NCBI RefSeq assembly: GCF_900129325.1 | Contig: NZ_FQUP01000004.1 | Location: 310,001 to 374,000, forward strand | DNA length: 64,000 nucleotides | Reading direction: 5' to 3' | Source of the DNA: Kaistia soli DSM 19436 | Lineage (GTDB): Bacteria; Pseudomonadota; Alphaproteobacteria; Rhizobiales; Kaistiaceae | Shown: in pieces, positions 62,428 to 64,000 of the stretch | Position numbering within the stretch: the stretch's first letter is position 1 | How the letters are laid out: the number at the start of each line of letters is the position of its first letter | Made by a program: the position numbers and the translations under genes | Notes under the pieces: generated by a model | The model's input: the letters and a program-made list of their open reading frames with translations, nothing else | Databases searched by the model: none | What the model was told of the DNA's origin: nothing

Positions 62428-63411
62428 ATGGAACGCAGGTCATTTCTGAAGCTCGCAGGCGGCACGACACTGGCCCTCGGCACCGGTCTCGCCGGGCTTC
62501 GCACCGCAGCGGCTGCTGGCAAGGACATCGTCTATCTGACGCCCGGCCTCGACCTGCCCTTCTGGCGTTATCTGTCGAAGGGCGTCGAGTCGGCTGCGAC
62601 CAAGGGCGGCTTCGGCTTCCAGGCACTCGATTCTCACAACAGCGCCCAGACTCAGCTCCAGAACGCGCAGGATTCGATCGCCCGCGGCGTCGCCGGCATC
62701 GTGATTTCGCCGACCGATTCATCGACGGCGCCGAGCGTGCTCCAGCTTGCCAAGCGCGCCAATATCCCCGTCGTGATCGCCGATATCGGCACGAATTCGG
62801 GCGACTTCGTCTCGTTCATCTCGTCCGACAACTATCGCGGCGCGCATGATGTCGGTGTGGCGCTCGCAGCGGCACTGAAGAAGAAGGGCTGGCAAGACGG
62901 CTCGGTCGGCATCGTGGCCATCTCGCAGGCCCGCAAGAACGGCCAGGCCCGCACCAAGGGCTTCCTCGATGGCCTTAAGGAAGGCGGCTTCACCGGCAAG
63001 GACGCCGGCATGCAGCAGATGCAGAGCTACACCGCCGACGAGACCTTCAAGTTCACGCAGGATCTGCTGACCGCCAACCCGGACATGCGCGGCCTGTTCG
63101 TTCAGACCGACCAGCCGGCCATCGGCGCGCTGCGGGCCATCAAGGCCGCACGCCGCAACGGCGAAGTCCTCGTCGCCGCGTTCGACGGCATCCCGGAATT
63201 CGTCGACCTGCTGAAGTCGGGCGAACTCGTCGTGTCCGGAATGCAGCAGCCCTTCCTCATGGGCGTCCGCTCTGGTGAGGCCATGGTCGAATCCATCGGC
63301 GGTAAGACCCCCGCCAAGGAGATCACCGTCCCGATCCTCGCCATCACCAGCGAGAACATCGAGAAGGAACTGCCGGTCGTGAAGGAAACGGTCTTCGCCA
63401 ACGAAGTCTGA
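62428..63411 (+). CDS. Second CUT2 sugar ABC transporter substrate-binding protein
   Basis: This 327-residue periplasmic protein has a Tat-like start (MERRSFLKLAGG) and a periplasmic-binding type 1 fold: SARG-type ISPTDSSTAPSVLQ, FISSDNYRGAHDVG, RTKGFLDGLKEGG and FVQTDQPAIGAL. It is distinct from the protein at 58720 (no close similarity by eye), so this is a second importer with another ligand. GGGAGG lies about 7 nt before the ATG. A strong hairpin follows its stop. Confidence 0.9.
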   Translation: MERRSFLKLAGGTTLALGTGLAGLRTAAAAGKDIVYLTPGLDLPFWRYLSKGVESAATKGGFGFQALDSHNSAQTQLQNAQDSIARGVAGIVISPTDSSTAPSVLQLAKRANIPVVIADIGTNSGDFVSFISSDNYRGAHDVGVALAAALKKKGWQDGSVGIVAISQARKNGQARTKGFLDGLKEGGFTGKDAGMQQMQSYTADETFKFTQDLLTANPDMRGLFVQTDQPAIGALRAIKAARRNGEVLVAAFDGIPEFVDLLKSGELVVSGMQQPFLMGVRSGEAMVESIGGKTPAKEITVPILAITSENIEKELPVVKETVFANEV

Positions 63412-63418
63412 GCCAATA

Positions 63419-63445
63419 GGCGCCGCAGTCTCGGACTGCGGCGCC
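63419..63445 (+). terminator. Hairpin after the second binding-protein gene
   Basis: A perfect 12-bp stem (GGCGCCGCAGTC against GACTGCGGCGCC) with a TCG loop is followed by a short T-rich run (TTGTTTCGTT). It likely attenuates transcription between the binding-protein and ATPase genes. Confidence 0.7.
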
Positions 63446-63485
63446 GACCCTTGTTTCGTTCAGGCCGACTTTTGGGGAATGCGCC

Positions 63486-64000
63486 TTGTCTCTCGCCGCT
63501 CTCGACCGTTCACCCGAAACGGTGGTCGCGCCGCTGCTTGTGATGCGCGGCATCACCAAGACATTCGACCGGACGCGCGCCCTGCAGGGCGCCGATTTCG
63601 AACTGCGCGAAGGTGAGATCCACGGCCTGCTCGGTGCCAATGGCGCGGGAAAGTCGACCCTATCCAAGGTCATTTCAGGTCATCACGCCTTCGACGAAGG
63701 CGAGATGGTCTATCGCGGCCGTGAGATCCGGCTGCGCGGTACCCGAGACGCGCTCAATATCGGCATCGCCATCGTCATGCAGGAGACGAGCCTCGTCCCC
63801 GATCTGACTGTCCTCGAGAACATCTTCCTGCCCGAACTCGGCCGACCCGGCCGCCTCAACTATGGAGCACTGCGCCAACGCGGCGAGGAGATCCTGGAAT
63901 CGCTCGGCCAGCAGGATAGCCTTCCCTTCGACTGGGAGGTCCGCCGGCTTTCATCGGCGCAGAAGCAGTTGGTCGAAATCGCCAAGGCGCTCGGCGTGCG
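63486..64000 (+). CDS. CUT2 sugar ABC transporter ATPase, N-terminal part (runs off the window)
   Basis: This partial CDS begins with a TTG codon at 63486, with GGGGAA 6 nt upstream (63474-63479), and stays open to the window end. The visible 171 codons give ITKTFDRTRALQGADFELR, Walker A GANGAGKST, IVMQETSLVPDLTVLENIF and a signature region RRLSSAQKQLVEIAKALG, which is close to the sugar-importer pattern. It is presumably a double-domain CUT2 ATPase for the second importer. An in-frame ATG at 63543 is a less likely start. Confidence 0.85.
   Translation, partial: MSLAALDRSPETVVAPLLVMRGITKTFDRTRALQGADFELREGEIHGLLGANGAGKSTLSKVISGHHAFDEGEMVYRGREIRLRGTRDALNIGIAIVMQETSLVPDLTVLENIFLPELGRPGRLNYGALRQRGEEILESLGQQDSLPFDWEVRRLSSAQKQLVEIAKALGV

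Overview
The window is high-GC DNA with dense, overlapping operons. Gene content fits a free-living or plant/soil-associated alphaproteobacterium of the Hyphomicrobiales (Rhizobiales) type: an Irr-like and a Zur-like Fur regulator, a CsgH-type curli locus, many ABC importers for sugars and nitrogen compounds, a Caulobacter-XylB-like sugar dehydrogenase, DUF1254, DUF2171 and DUF2934 proteins, and a treY-treZ trehalose pathway. No rRNA, tRNA, CRISPR array or intact insertion sequence was recognised. All functions are inferred from motifs and gene order read by eye; no database search was possible.

Layout. 0-5.5 kb: end of an unknown gene, a single-domain response regulator, and a minus-strand treY / DUF2934 / treZ operon. 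5.6-13 kb: a BMP-type ABC importer operon (binding protein, amidase, double ATPase, two permeases, flavin monooxygenase), with a perfect 32-bp inverted repeat after the binding-protein gene. 13-18.7 kb: reductase, lipase-like protein, TIM-barrel isomerase, CPA1 antiporter, short 6-phosphogluconate dehydrogenase, DUF2171. 18.7-22.4 kb (minus): adenine deaminase, PfkB kinase, ADP-ribosylglycohydrolase. 22.5-30.3 kb: a tightly coupled seven-gene catabolic operon (cysteine amidohydrolase, hydantoinase/oxoprolinase A and B, DUF1185, GntR, SDR, alpha/beta hydrolase).

30-37.3 kb: small and envelope proteins, namely an 81-residue A-x-A-I-G repeat protein, a DUF1254/1214 protein, an AraC regulator, an exported hydrolase, a curli-like cluster (curlin, CsgH, curlin), and three small secreted cysteine-containing proteins. 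37.3-41.5 kb: two SDRs (one is 3-hydroxybutyrate dehydrogenase), Zur-like regulator, ispG, P-loop kinase. 41.5-43.6 kb: an AT-richer, probably acquired island with one coiled-coil membrane protein and a decayed L,D-transpeptidase fragment whose intact relative lies 1.5 kb downstream. 43.6-53.2 kb: M14-like deacylase, L,D-transpeptidase, a hairpin-rich non-coding stretch, PAP2 phosphatase, argG, phoD, irr, GNAT, SH3 protein, 2-hydroxyacid dehydrogenase.

53.3-64 kb: sugar-acid catabolism. A XylB-like dehydrogenase diverges from a LacI regulator, followed by an IlvD/XylD-type dehydratase, an RraA-type aldolase, a CUT2 importer and an amidohydrolase that could serve as lactonase. Together they make a plausible non-phosphorylative aldose route (oxidation, lactone opening, dehydration, aldol cleavage). 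Two CG-centred near-palindromes mark candidate LacI operators. A second CUT2 importer follows, under a GntR/FCD regulator with a perfect FadR-like palindrome just upstream of its start; its ATPase runs off the window end.
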